DNA of 64,000 nt from CAWGXZ01 sp963826695 (GCA_963826695.1 CAWGXZ010000003.1:310001-374000), one strand, 5' to 3'; positions 18,353 to 28,271 are shown, counted from the first letter of the stretch. The notes: generated by a model not told the origin, from the letters alone. A program made the numbers and translations.

Positions 18353-19300
18353 ATGGAGTTCAAGGACTATTACGCCACCCTGGGTGTGCCGCGCGAAGCC
18401 ACCGCTGACGAGGTCAAGCGCGCCTACCGCAAACTGGCACGAAAGTACCACCCCGACGTCACCAAGGAAGCCGATGGCGAAGCGCGCTTCAAGGAAGTGG
18501 CCGAGGCCTACGAGGCGCTGAGCGATCCCGAGAAGCGGGCTGCTTACGACGCCGTCGGGAGCGGTTTGCGACCAGGCCAGAACTTCGATCCGCCGCCGGG
18601 GTGGGACGGCGGCTTCGAGTTCAGTGGCCGCGGAGCGAGTCCCGGCGAGGCGAAGGATGCCAGCGAGTTCTTCGAGTCGCTTTTCGGCCGGCAAAGGGGC
18701 GGCGTTGGCGCCCGCGACATGCACCCGGGTGGAGGCGACCACCATGCCAAGGTCATGATCGACCTCGAGGACGCCTATCGTGGCGCCCGACGCACCATCT
18801 CGCTGCGGGTGCCCGTGGTGGACGCGAATGGCCAGGCCATGCTGCAGGACCGGCAGCTCGACGTCAACATCCCGAAGGGGATTCGCGAGGGACAGCATCT
18901 GCGACTGGCACTTCAAGGGGCACAAGGTCGCGCCGGCGCACCGGCGGGCGATCTTTACCTCGAGATCGTTTTCAAGCCGAGCCCGTACTTCCGCGTCGAC
19001 GACCGTGATGTCTACCTCGACCTGCCGGTCGCGCCATGGGAGGCGGCGCTCGGCGCGTCGGTGGCAGCGCCGACGCCCGATGGAAGCGTGCAACTCAGCA
19101 TCCCACCCGGATCGACGTCCGGTCGCAAGCTGCGGCTCAAGGGCAAGGGCCTGCCGAGCAACCCCGCCGGCGACCTGTACGTCGTGCTGAACATCGCGCA
19201 GCCTTCTGCCGACACGCCCGTGGCGAAGGATGCCTATGCCGCACTGGCGGCCGCCTTCCCGACCTTCAACCCGCGCAGTGCCCTGGAGGCAGGACGATGA
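18353..19300 (+). CDS. cbpA: CbpA-type DnaJ co-chaperone
   Basis: This 315-residue J-domain protein activates DnaK and binds curved DNA in E. coli. The J domain is at the N terminus (DYYATLGV, HPD loop in YHPDVTKE near residue 33, FKEVAEAYEALSD). A Gly/Phe-rich linker follows, then two C-terminal substrate-binding domains (VMIDLEDAYRGARR near 125, LDVNIPKGIREGQHLRL near 165). There is no zinc finger, which separates it from DnaJ. It overlaps cbpM by four bases (ATGA). The 257 bases upstream back to the island edge hold no gene and probably its promoter. It belongs to the stress cluster of the island. Confidence 0.93.
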   Translation: MEFKDYYATLGVPREATADEVKRAYRKLARKYHPDVTKEADGEARFKEVAEAYEALSDPEKRAAYDAVGSGLRPGQNFDPPPGWDGGFEFSGRGASPGEAKDASEFFESLFGRQRGGVGARDMHPGGGDHHAKVMIDLEDAYRGARRTISLRVPVVDANGQAMLQDRQLDVNIPKGIREGQHLRLALQGAQGRAGAPAGDLYLEIVFKPSPYFRVDDRDVYLDLPVAPWEAALGASVAAPTPDGSVQLSIPPGSTSGRKLRLKGKGLPSNPAGDLYVVLNIAQPSADTPVAKDAYAALAAAFPTFNPRSALEAGR

Positions 19301-19614
19301 CCGACAACCCCACTTTCGTTGTCGACGCCGTTGTCGTCGAAGATGAAGTTCGCTTCTCGCTCGCCGACCTGTGTCGTGTCTGCCGCGCCGACAGCACGCA
19401 AGTCATCGTGCTCGTCGACGAGGGCGTGTTGCAGCCCGCCGGCCGCGCTCCCGACGAGTGGCTGTTCAGCGGGGCTTCGCTGCGGCGTGCGCGCGTGGCG
19501 TTACGCCTGGACCGCGACCTGGAGATCGGCCCTGCAGGGCTCGCCCTGGCGCTCGATTTGCTCGATGAAATTGAGACGCTGAGGGCCCGCCTGCGGCGGG
19601 CTGGTGTTCGCTGA
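19297..19614 (+). CDS. cbpM: CbpM, modulator of CbpA
   Basis: This 105-residue protein resembles CbpM/MerR_2 proteins, which bind the J domain of CbpA and inhibit it. The core RFSLADLCRVCRADSTQVIVLV and LVDEGVLQPAG appear near residues 19-47, followed by a helical C-terminal part ending ALDLLDEIETLRARLRR. Coupling to cbpA by a four-base overlap confirms the pair. Confidence 0.88.
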   Translation: MTDNPTFVVDAVVVEDEVRFSLADLCRVCRADSTQVIVLVDEGVLQPAGRAPDEWLFSGASLRRARVALRLDRDLEIGPAGLALALDLLDEIETLRARLRRAGVR

Positions 19615-19740
19615 AAACTCGGCCGCGGCCATTCCAGCGGGCGTGCAGTGGACACGGGTACGCAAGGGCGAACGGTAAAGCTGATACGCTCCTCTGGCCG
19701 GTCGCAAACCCGGCTCGCGGTATTCAGCCGTTTATCCTGC

Positions 19741-19762
19741 GTGAATCCTGCGTGAATCCTGC
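19741..19762 (+). repeat. 11-bp tandem duplication over the regulator start codon
   Basis: GTGAATCCTGC occurs twice back to back (19741-19751 and 19752-19762), preceded by a further CCTGC. Only the second GTG is in frame with the response regulator. The first is offset by 11 bases. Confidence 0.75.
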
Positions 19763-20483
19763 CTTCCACATCGCCGTCGTCGACGATGAAGTCGACATCA
19801 CCCTGCTGTTGGCAAACTACCTGCAGGGCCATGGCTATCGGGTTACGCAGCTGCACAACGGCCGCTCGCTAATGGAGCTGATGCCGGCCGATCCGCCGGC
19901 ATTGGTGTTGCTCGACCTGGGACTGCCCGGCGAAGATGGCTTCGTATTCGCCCGCCAGCTACGGGAACACTGGCGTTGCGGTCTCATCATCGTGACCGGC
20001 CGAGGCGATTCGGTCGACAAGGTCGTCGGTCTTGAGGTGGGCGCCGACGACTATGTGACCAAGCCGTTCGACCTGCGCGAGCTGGTTGCGCGCATCAAGG
20101 CCGTACTGCGGCGAATGGGATCAAGCGAATCGCCCGCCGCGGCGGCGGCGGCGACCTTACCGTCCGGGAAGCTCCGCTTCGCCGGCTGGGAGCTCGATAC
20201 CGCGGCGCGTGCCCTCGCCAGCCCGCAGCAGCAGGACGTGGCGCTCACCCGAGGCGAGTTCGATCTGCTGTGCACCTTTGCCCAGCACCCGGGCCGCGTG
20301 CTTTCACGCGACTTCCTGCTCGAACAGACGCATGGCCGCGAAGCGGGGCCGTTCGATCGCACTGTCGACGTGCAGGTCGGGCGCCTGCGCAAGAAGCTCG
20401 AAGCCGATACGGATGATCCGCAAGTCATCAAGTCGGTTCGCGGCGCGGGCTATATCTTCGTGCCAGTGGTCACTACGGGATAG
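19752..20483 (+). CDS. OmpR-type response regulator
   Basis: This 243-residue regulator has a receiver domain (HIAVVDDEVD, acceptor Asp in LVLLDLGLPG near residue 55, Lys in YVTKPFDL) and a winged-helix output domain (LTRGEFDLLCTFAQHPGRVL near 170, DRTVDVQVGRLRKKLE, VRGAGYIFVP). The start is GTG 19752, the in-frame copy of a duplicated start region. The hybrid kinase gene begins 47 bases downstream, so the two probably signal together inside the island's stress cluster. Confidence 0.9.
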   Translation: MNPAFHIAVVDDEVDITLLLANYLQGHGYRVTQLHNGRSLMELMPADPPALVLLDLGLPGEDGFVFARQLREHWRCGLIIVTGRGDSVDKVVGLEVGADDYVTKPFDLRELVARIKAVLRRMGSSESPAAAAAATLPSGKLRFAGWELDTAARALASPQQQDVALTRGEFDLLCTFAQHPGRVLSRDFLLEQTHGREAGPFDRTVDVQVGRLRKKLEADTDDPQVIKSVRGAGYIFVPVVTTG

Positions 20484-20529
20484 TTCAGCGCCATGGCGAG
20501 ACCGAGCCGTCCCCGGTGAGAGCGCTGCG

Positions 20530-22621
20530 ATGACGGCGCCGCTCGACCCCGTTCCCGCAACGCCGCTGGGGGTCGACGAGCGCACTGTTTTCCGGGCGCT
20601 TTTCGCCGCCTATCCGGACGCCCTGATCGTTGTTGATGCAGGCGGTTTCATCGCGCTGGCCAACCCGGCCGCGGCCAGTCTGCTTGGCTACACCGTCGAC
20701 GAACTGGTCGGCCTGCACGTCGATGCGCTGGTGCCCGACGGTATTCGACCGCGGCATGCGGCCTACCGCGCCGCATACGCCCATGAGCCGCGCCCACGAC
20801 CGATGGGCACCCAGATGGACCTCGTCGCCAGGCGCCGCGACGGCTCCGAGGTGATGGTCGAGATCGCCCTCAGCCCGTTGCAAAGCCATGGCCTGCCCCT
20901 CGTCGTGGCCGCCATTCGCGACGTCGGCGCGTACCCTCGCGTCAGGCAGGCGTTGCAGCGCGCCCGCTACAGCGGGCAGCTGGCCCATCTCGGTCGACTT
21001 GCGGTCGAGGTGCGCAATCCGCCTGGCCTGCTGGCAAAGGTGCCGGGAATCGCCGCCGAGGGCCTGCAGCTGGACGTCGCGATGGTGTTTCTGCTGGAGT
21101 CGACCCGGCTCGAGTTTCGCGTTGCCGCCGGCATCGGGCTCGGCGCGGACGAGGCAGCCGGCACCCGCGTGTCGAATACGCCTGACACGCTCCCCGGCTT
21201 CGTGCTCAAGGAGGCTGTGCCGGTGATCGTTGCCGACTTCGCGAGCGAGCGGCGCTTCTCGGTGCCGCAGCCCTATCTCGATGCCGGCGCGACGAGCGGG
21301 CTTGCGGTGCCGCTGTCGGACCGCGGCCGCCTCATCGGCGTCGTCGCAGTTCGCACACGCGATACCAGGCCATTCGGCGCCGACGAGGTCCACTTTCTGC
21401 AGTCGCTGTCCGACTTGCTCGCCACCAGCCTGCAGCGTGCGCAGTCGGAGGAAGCGCTCAACCACGCCCAGCGGCTTGAAAGTGTTGGCCAGTTGACCGG
21501 CGGCATCGCGCACGACTTCAACAATCTGCTGACCGTCATTCTGGGCAATCTGCAGGTGCTCGAGGAGCTGCCGGCGCTGGCTCGCGATGCCCGCTCGCAG
21601 CAACTCGTCGGCGCGGCCGTGCGCGCCGGCAAGCGCGGCGCGGAACTGACCAGCAAGCTGCTCGCTTTTTCGCGGCGGCAGGTGCTGCAACCGAGCTCGA
21701 TCGACCTGAGTGCGCTGCTGCATTCGCTGGCTGACATGCTGCGGCGGACGCTCGACCAGCGCATCCGCATCGAGGTCGACGCACCGGCTGATTGCTCGCC
21801 GGTGCTGGCCGATCCTGGGCAACTCGAGTCGGCGCTGTTGAACATCGCGATCAATGCCCGCGACGCGATGCCCGACGGCGGCACGCTGCGGTTTTGCGCC
21901 GAGGCGTGCAGCGATCTGCCCGATGCGGCGCGCCATGAGCTCGACGAGCCGAGTGCGCCACTGTGCGGCTTCGTCGCCATCGCCATCAGCGACACCGGCG
22001 CGGGAATGGCCGAAGAGATTCGGGAGCGCGCGTTCGAGCCTTTTTTCACGACCAAGGAAGCGGGTCGCGGTACCGGGCTGGGACTTGAGCACCGTGTACG
22101 GATTCGTCGAAGCAGTCGCAGGGTGCGATCGCCATCGACAGCACGCCCGGCGTCGGCACCACGCTGACGCTGTACCTTCCCCGGCCGGGAGCGTTGCGAG
22201 GCGACCACCGCAGGGGAGGCGGCAGGTGCAGGGCACATGCGGTGCCCGTTGGCTTGAAGGTGCTGATGGTCGAGGACAACGGCGACGTGCGCGGCGTCGT
22301 TCGTGCGTCCCTGGACAGGCATGGCAGTGCGAGGTGACGCTGGCTCCACGCGGCGAGCAGGCCTTGGTCGCACTCGATCCGGATGCGACTTTCGACCTTC
22401 TGCTGACCGACATTGCGCTCGGCCCCGGGATGCGCGGCACCGATCTTGCGGCGGAGGCGCAAAAGCGCTTTCCGCGGATGGCGGTGCTGCTGATGTCGGG
22501 GTTCTCGGCCGAGCTACTCGAAGTCGACCGTGACTCCCCGCCGGGGTGGGAGCTACTGCGCAAGCCGTTCACGCGCGACGAACTGGCGCAGGGCATCGTC
22601 CGCGCGATCGGTCCACCGTAA
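20530..22621 (+). CDS. PAS-GAF hybrid histidine kinase, broken by three apparent indels
   Basis: From ATG 20530 the frame encodes a PAS domain (about residues 15-140, AAYPDALIVVDAGGF), a GAF domain (about 170-330), a HisKA domain with GGIAHDFNNLL near residue 325, and a HATPase domain (NIAINARDAMPDGG, DTGAGMAEEIRERAFEPFF). At GTGLGL the frame is lost. Removing T at 22085/22086 and G at 22109 restores STVYGFV and QGAIAIDSTPGVG. A C-terminal receiver follows (VLMVEDNGDVR), with one more shift near 22322-22327 before QCEVTLAP, LLTDIAL and LLRKPF. All domains remain recognisable with their key residues, so the gene is either freshly inactivated or wrongly sequenced here. No membrane segment is evident. 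Confidence 0.82.
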
Positions 22622-22656
22622 CAACAGGCGCGCGGCGGGGTAGCCGCGCGACACCG

Positions 22657-23300
22657 TCAATGCAATGCGGAAGCCGGCGCCAAGCAGCGCTGCACGAAGG
22701 TGGCGAGCACCCTGACGTCGGGGATGTGCACGTCGCGACGCCCCTTGCCGGCAAAGCCGATGACCTTTTCGCGCGCCATTTTCGACAGCACGCGGCTGAC
22801 GGTTTCGAGCGTCATGCCGAGGTAGCTGCCGATCTCGGTGCGCGACATGCGCAACGTGATCTGGTCGGTGCGCAGGCCACGCCGGCCGAGCGACTCGGTC
22901 CAGTGGCGCAGGAACTCGGCAACGCGCGCATCTGCGGGCAGCGTGCACACCGACATCAGCGAGTCGCGGTCGTGGGCTATTCGCGACTCATCGCCTCGTG
23001 CAGCAGCGTCAGCAGCTCGGGCCTGCCGGTGCACGCCGCGAGCAGCGCGTCATAGCGGATGATCCAGACTTCGCCGGTGTCCATCGCGATCGCATCGCAC
23101 GAATACTGGCCGTGGGCGATGCCGTCGAAGCCGAGCCAGTCGCCGCGAAACTTCAGGCCGACCACCTGTTCGCGCCCGTCACGCGCCAGGTTGACGATCT
23201 TGAAGAAGCCGGCATTCAGGATGTACAGGTTGCCGAAGCGCTCACCCGCCTGGTAGACGGTGTCGCCGGCATGCACGGTGCGACGCTGCGGCGCGAGCAC
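22657..23300 (-). CDS. Crp/Fnr-family regulator with one apparent frameshift
   Basis: The cyclic-nucleotide-binding-type sensor domain (HAGDTVYQAGERFGNLYIL) reads from GTG 23300 to HEAMSRE, where a stop appears at 22977-22979. The following part (IAHDRDSLMSVC, then helix-turn-helix EIGSYLGMTLETVSRVL) is in another frame. One missing base near 22979 explains the break. The recognition helix E-T-V-S-R keeps the Glu and Ser-Arg that in FNR read TTGAT half-sites. The true N terminus is unclear: coding-like sequence runs further upstream towards 23455 in two frames, and the Cys cluster of oxygen-sensing FNR is not seen. It probably controls the FNR-type sites in this island. Confidence 0.8.
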
Positions 23301-23613
23301 GTCGCTCAGCAGTTGCAGTGTGCCGGCGACGTCCTGGCAAGCGCGCGGGCCGGCTTGGGCCCGCGTTGCGACGGCCGAGGAAGTCGCTGATGCGCGAGTA
23401 GACAGTTCGGATCGGACGTGGTGGCGGGGTAAGCGGTGGCAGTGCTAAGCATCGTTGGAGTCCTGGCTGGCTTGCGGCGGTTCGATGCAGCCAAGGCTAG
23501 CCAGCAGGCGATAACCCAGTGACAACCGCCCGCATCGATCGGTAACGCTGAGTGACCGGCATGTGTCGGTTGCGTCGCAATCGCGTATCGGGTTCGTCTG
23601 ACCGTTACCGGGC

Positions 23614-23655
23614 TTGACCTGGGTCAAGTGCGAGCGCAGCCAGCGTGGGTAGTCT
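23614..23655 (+). promoter_or_regulatory. FNR-type box and -10 upstream of the OTCase-N-like gene
   Basis: TTGACCTGGGTCAA (23614-23627) is a perfect palindrome of the FNR/ANR type. A -10-like TAGTCT at 23650-23655 places the start near 23662, with the box centred at about -41.5, the class II activation position. The rest of 23301-23697 shows only the uncertain 5' part of the Crp/Fnr gene. Confidence 0.7.
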
Positions 23656-23697
23656 CGGTTGATCGTGCAAACGACGCCCGTTTTGTACGACCTCCCC

Positions 23698-24198
23698 ATG
23701 CACCCCTCCTTGGAGCACCATAGCCGCGCGGCCTTCGAGCCGCCGTGGGACGCGAGCGTGGTGCTGGCCAACGCCCGCGCGCTTCAGCTCGCGTTTCAGC
23801 GCCGGAAAGACGCAGACGCTGCTTCGCGGCAAAAACTTCGGGCTGCTGTGCGAAGCCGACGACAGCCGCGACGCGGCATTGTTTCGACGTGGCCGTCGTC
23901 GAGATGGGCGCCCATGTGGCCCATCTCCGTCCGAGCCAGATCGAAGCTGGGAACGGCGCAGGAGGTGCATCACACCGCACGCGTGCTGGGCCGGCTTTAC
24001 GACGCAGTCGAGTGCCAGGGCATGGCATCGATTCTGGTGCAGCAAGTCGGCGTCGATGCTGCCGTGCCTGTGTTCGACGACCTCGCTTCCGCCGATCACC
24101 CGACAGCGCGGCTTGCGGAACTGGTGGGCGGCGACGCATCGCCGGCCGAAAACCGGCGCTTCGTGCTGCAGGCGGTGCTGCTGAGCGCCGTGCTGTGA
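23698..24198 (+). CDS. Ornithine carbamoyltransferase N-domain-like protein with three apparent insertions
   Basis: After removing one base each at 23806-23808 (AAA), 23882-23884 (TTT) and 23943 (G), the frame gives about 165 residues that follow the carbamoyl-phosphate domain of ornithine carbamoyltransferase. Recognisable blocks are VVEMGAHVAHLRPSQI, EVHHTARVLGRLYDAVECQG and PVFDDLASADHPTARLAEL. The protein ends there: the ornithine-binding domain is absent, and the STRT-like phosphate loop is replaced by KTQTLLRG. A carbamoyltransferase activity is therefore doubtful. Because the three insertions sum to one codon, the outer frame stays open and hides the lesions. It is preceded by an FNR-type promoter. 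The function is unknown. Confidence 0.65.
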   Translation: MHPSLEHHSRAAFEPPWDASVVLANARALQLAFQRRKDADAASRQKLRAAVRSRRQPRRGIVSTWPSSRWAPMWPISVRARSKLGTAQEVHHTARVLGRLYDAVECQGMASILVQQVGVDAAVPVFDDLASADHPTARLAELVGGDASPAENRRFVLQAVLLSAVL

Positions 24199-24275
24199 GC
24201 GTCTGCGCCTTCTCGCCTCGATCGTCCATTCGACCCCCGCCGAACAGCCGAACCGGCTGCAAAGGAACCCCCGCC

Positions 24276-25317
24276 ATGAGAGCACTCGTCTACAACGGTC
24301 CCGGCTGCAAGAGCCTGGAAGAACGACCCAAGCCCGCGATCGAGAACGCCGACCGACGCGATCGTCAGGATCACCCGGACGACGATCTGCGGCACCGACC
24401 TGCACATCCTGAAAGGCGACGTGGCGACCTGCCAGCCCGGCACCGTTCTCGGCCACGAAGGCGTCGGCGTCGTCGATGCGGTCGGTGCCGGCTGTCGCCA
24501 CGTTCAAGCCCGGCGACCGCGTGTTGATCTCGTGCATCACGCGCGTGCGGCCGCTGCGAGCCATGCCGCAAGGGCATGACCTCGCACTGCACGACCGGCG
24601 GCTGGATTCTCGGCAACCGCATCGACGGCACGCAGGCCGAGTTCGTGCGGACCCCGCATGCCGACACCAGCCTGCACCCGATTCCGGCGGGCGCCGACGA
24701 AGAGGCGCTGGTCATGCTGAGCGACATCCTGCCGACCGGCTTCGAGTGCGGCGTGCTGAACGGCAAGGTCCAGCCGGGCTCCACCGTCGCCATCGTCGGT
24801 GCCGGTCCGATCGGGCTGGCGGCGCTGCTCACGGCGCAGTTCTATGCGCCGTCCGAGATCATCATGATCGACCTCGACGACAACCGGCTTGGCGGTCGCG
24901 AAGCGCTTCGGCGCGACGGCGACAGTCAACAGCGCGGCTGGCGACGCCGCGCAGCAGGTGATGAAGCTGACCGGCGGTCGCGGCGTCGACACGGCGATCG
25001 AGGCGGTGGGCATCCCGGCCACCTTCACGCTCTGCGAGGACGTCGTCGCGGCGGGCGGCACGATTGCAAACGTCGGCGTGCACGGCAGCAAGGTCGATCT
25101 GCACCTGGAGCGGCTGTGGTCGCACAACGTGACGATCACGACCCGGCTGGTCGACACGGTCTCGATCCCGATGCTGCTCAAGACCGTGCAGTCCAAACGT
25201 ATCGACGCCGCTCAGCTGATCACGCACCGCTTCAAGCTCGCCGACATCCTGCAGGCCTACGACACCTTCAGCCAGGCTGCCGAGACCCGGGCGCTGAAGG
25301 TGATCATCGAAGCCTGA
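24276..25317 (+). CDS. Zinc-dependent alcohol dehydrogenase with four apparent insertions
   Basis: This medium-chain dehydrogenase would be about 346 residues. It starts MRALVYNGPG, with AAAGGA upstream. Catalytic zinc residues are in CGTDLH and GHEGVG. Structural zinc cysteines appear in CGRCEPCRKGMTSHC, and the nucleotide-binding motif is VGAGPIGLAA. The frame must be corrected at about 24348 (G), 24493 (T), 24542 (C) and 24889-24890 (T), each an extra base. The segments between are clean. Such dehydrogenases accompany universal stress proteins in low-oxygen clusters of other proteobacteria. It lies 10 bases before the P-ATPase gene and is likely cotranscribed with it. Confidence 0.82.
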
Positions 25318-25327
25318 GGAACGAACC

Positions 25328-28192
25328 GTGAACCTCGCCCGAACCGACCCGATCGTCACGCGCCCCGATCAGAAACCTGAAGGGCTGACGGCAGGCCGCA
25401 TCGCCGATCCCTCGGTCGTGGCGGCCGACGAGGTGGCAAAGACTCTCGGCACGGACCTCGCGAACGGGCTGACCGAGAACGAGGCCGCCCGCCGGCTGTC
25501 GGCGAACGGCTCCAACGAGCTGCAAGCGGTGGCGCCGGTCCCCGCCTGGCGTCGGGTCCTGGCGCATTTCCAGGATCCGCTCGTCTACCTGCTGCTCGGC
25601 GCCGTGGTCATCGCGCTCGCCGCCTGGCTGATCGAGGGCCGCGTCGGCTGGCCGGTCGACGCGATCGTCATTGCCATCGTCGTGCTGCTCAACGCGGGGC
25701 TCGGCTATGCGCAGGAGGCCAAGGCGCAGGCGGCTGTGGCCGCACTGGCGCGAATGACCGCTGTCACCGCCGCCGTGGTGCGTGACGGGCGCCTGCAGCG
25801 CGTGCCCAGCGCCGGGCTGGTGATCGGCGACGTGCTGGTGCTCGGCGAGGGCGACGCCGTCGGTGCCGACGCGCGCCTGGTCCAGGCTGCGTCGCTGCGC
25901 GTGCACGAAGCGTCGCTGACGGGAGAGAGCGAGGCGGTGCTGAAGGACGCCACCACCCTCGCGCAGCCGACTGCCATCGGCGACCGCTTCGACATGGTCT
26001 TCAAGGGCACGGCAGTGACGCAGGGCACCGGGCGCGCGGTGGTTACCGCCACCGGGATGGCGACGCAGATGGGCGAAATCGCGCACCTGCTCGACGCCAC
26101 GAAGGAGGCGCCGACGCCGCTGCAGACGGAGGTCGCGCGCATCGGCCGGATGCTGGGCCTCGCCGTCGTCATCATTGCCGCCGTCGTCGTCGCCACCATC
26201 CTGCTGATCTCCGACATCCGCAACGCCGGCGACGTCACGCGCGTGCTGCTGCTCGGCGTCTCGCTGGCGGTGGCGGCCGTGCCCGAGGGGCTGCCGGCGA
26301 TCCTCTCGGTGGTGCTCGCGATGGGCGTGCAACGAATGGCGAAGCACCACGCGATCGTCAAGCAGCTGTCGTCGGTCGAGACGCTGGGCTCCGCCTCGGT
26401 GATCGCGTCGGACAAGACCGGCACCCTGACCCGGGCGGAAATGACCATCGAACGCGTGATGACCGCTTCGGGCGGCACGCGGGTGACCGGCGTCGGATAC
26501 GCGCCGCACGGCCAGGTGGAGAGCGCCAGCGCGAAGCTCGCCGACGGGCCGCTGCATGCCGAGCACGTCGTGGTGCTGAGTGGCGGCAGCCTGGCCGGCA
26601 ATGCCGAGCTCCGCCAGGCGGCCGGCGGCGAGTGGGAGATTCACGGCGACCCGACCGAGGCCGCCTTCCTGGTGGCCGAGCGCAAGCTCGGTGTCGCCGA
26701 GCGGCGCGCCCGGCGTTTCGAGCGCCTCGCCGAAATCCCCTTCACCTCCGAACGCAAGATGATGTCGACGATCGAGGTCGACCACGAACACGGCGATGCG
26801 GCCGTGCTGATCAGCAAGGGTGCGCCGGACGTGCTGCTCGGCCACTGCAGCCGGGCCCGGGTCGGCATGGCCGTCGTCGAACTCGACGACGCGTTGCGCG
26901 CCCGGCTGCTGGCCGACGTCGACACGCTGTCCGACGCCGCGCTGCGCACCCTGGCCGTCGCCTACCGGCCGCTCGATGCCGGCGAGGACCCGCAAGCGGC
27001 GGAAGCGCTCGAGCACGACCTCGTCTTCGCCGGCACCGTCGGCATCATCGACCCGCCACGCGAGGAGGCCGCTGTCGCCATCGGCGAGGCGCGCCGGGCC
27101 GGCATCCGCGTGATCATGATCACCGGCGACCACCCGCGCACCGCAGCGCGGATCGCCGCCGATCTCGGCATCGTCGAGCCCGGGGCCGCCGCCTTGACGG
27201 GGCTGCAGATCGATGCGCTGGACGGGCCTGCCTTTGCCGAGGCGGTGCGCACGACCTCGGTCTACGCGCGCGTCTCGCCGGCGCACAAGCTGCGCATCGT
27301 CGACGCGCTGCAGGCCGACGGCAACGTCGTCGCGATGACCGGCGACGGTGTCAACGATGCGCCGGCACTGAAATCGGCCGACATCGGCATCGCCATGGGC
27401 CTGACCGGGACCGAGGTGACCAAGGAAGCGGCGAAGATGATCCTCGCGGACGACAACTTCGCGACCATCGTCCAGGCCGTGCGTGAGGGCCGGGCGATCT
27501 TCGACAACATCCGCAAGTTCCTGCGCTACCTGCTGTCGTCGAACATGGGCGAGGTGCTGACCGTCTTCCTCGGCGTGGTCGGGGCCGGCGTCATCGGCCT
27601 GACCGGCGCCGACAGCGGTGGCGGCCACGCCGTCGTGCTGCCGCTGCTCGCCACGCAGATCCTCTGGATCAACCTGATCACCGACTCCGGGCCGGCGCTG
27701 GCCATGGGCGTCGACCCGGTGACCGACGACGTCATGGCGCGCAAGCCGCGGCGCCTGAGCGAACGCGTGATCGACGCGCGCATGTGGGTGGGGGTCATCG
27801 TGACCGGTGCCGTGATGGCCGTGGTGACGCTGCTGACAATCGACCTGTACCTGCCCGGTGGCTTGACCGAAGGCGCGGGCGACCTCGATACGGCGCGAAC
27901 GGCGGGCTTCACCGTGCTGGTGTTCGCCCAGTTGTTCAACTGCTTCAACGCGCGCTCGGAGACGGCGAGTGCGTTTCGCAACCTGTTCGTCAACCGCTGG
28001 CTGTGGGGCTCGATCGCGCTGTCCGTGCTGCTGCAATTCGCCGTCGTCCACCTCGGCGTTCTCAACCTCGCCTTCGGCACCGTGCCGCTGACGCTCGAGC
28101 AATGGCTCGTGTGCGCGGCGATGGCGAGCGTGGTGCTGTGGGTCAGCGAACTGCGCAAGCTGGTGGGAAGGGGCTGGCGGCCAACGACTTAG
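25328..28192 (+). CDS. P-type IIA/IIB-like cation ATPase (calcium type)
   Basis: This 954-residue intact P-type ATPase opens with a cation-ATPase N-terminal domain (GLTENEAARRL). Paired membrane segments M1-M2 follow, with an actuator domain (HEASLTGESEAVL) and M4 carrying PEGLPAI. The phosphorylation site is DKTGTLT near residue 365, and the hinge is MTGDGVNDAPALKSADIG. Four to six C-terminal membrane segments end the protein. PEGLPA in M4 and the overall length fit calcium or mixed cation pumps of the PacL/PMA1 kind rather than heavy-metal pumps. The start is GTG 25328. Unlike the genes just upstream, it shows no frame damage over nearly 3 kb. Confidence 0.9.
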   Translation: MNLARTDPIVTRPDQKPEGLTAGRIADPSVVAADEVAKTLGTDLANGLTENEAARRLSANGSNELQAVAPVPAWRRVLAHFQDPLVYLLLGAVVIALAAWLIEGRVGWPVDAIVIAIVVLLNAGLGYAQEAKAQAAVAALARMTAVTAAVVRDGRLQRVPSAGLVIGDVLVLGEGDAVGADARLVQAASLRVHEASLTGESEAVLKDATTLAQPTAIGDRFDMVFKGTAVTQGTGRAVVTATGMATQMGEIAHLLDATKEAPTPLQTEVARIGRMLGLAVVIIAAVVVATILLISDIRNAGDVTRVLLLGVSLAVAAVPEGLPAILSVVLAMGVQRMAKHHAIVKQLSSVETLGSASVIASDKTGTLTRAEMTIERVMTASGGTRVTGVGYAPHGQVESASAKLADGPLHAEHVVVLSGGSLAGNAELRQAAGGEWEIHGDPTEAAFLVAERKLGVAERRARRFERLAEIPFTSERKMMSTIEVDHEHGDAAVLISKGAPDVLLGHCSRARVGMAVVELDDALRARLLADVDTLSDAALRTLAVAYRPLDAGEDPQAAEALEHDLVFAGTVGIIDPPREEAAVAIGEARRAGIRVIMITGDHPRTAARIAADLGIVEPGAAALTGLQIDALDGPAFAEAVRTTSVYARVSPAHKLRIVDALQADGNVVAMTGDGVNDAPALKSADIGIAMGLTGTEVTKEAAKMILADDNFATIVQAVREGRAIFDNIRKFLRYLLSSNMGEVLTVFLGVVGAGVIGLTGADSGGGHAVVLPLLATQILWINLITDSGPALAMGVDPVTDDVMARKPRRLSERVIDARMWVGVIVTGAVMAVVTLLTIDLYLPGGLTEGAGDLDTARTAGFTVLVFAQLFNCFNARSETASAFRNLFVNRWLWGSIALSVLLQFAVVHLGVLNLAFGTVPLTLEQWLVCAAMASVVLWVSELRKLVGRGWRPTT

Positions 28193-28271
28193 CCCGGGCG
28201 GACCGGCGACGGTCGCTGCAGTGCAGATTGCCGGCGCCGAAGCACGCGCCTCGGCGCCCGGCCGGCGTCGC

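Noticed and set aside
25304..28102. Long open frame antisense to the P-ATPase (also antisense frames at 3134-4750, 9862-12441, 14852-17524 and 52653-54101)
   Set aside because: The compositions are Arg/Gln/His/Gly-rich without domains and mirror codon bias of the real genes. This is expected in very GC-rich DNA.
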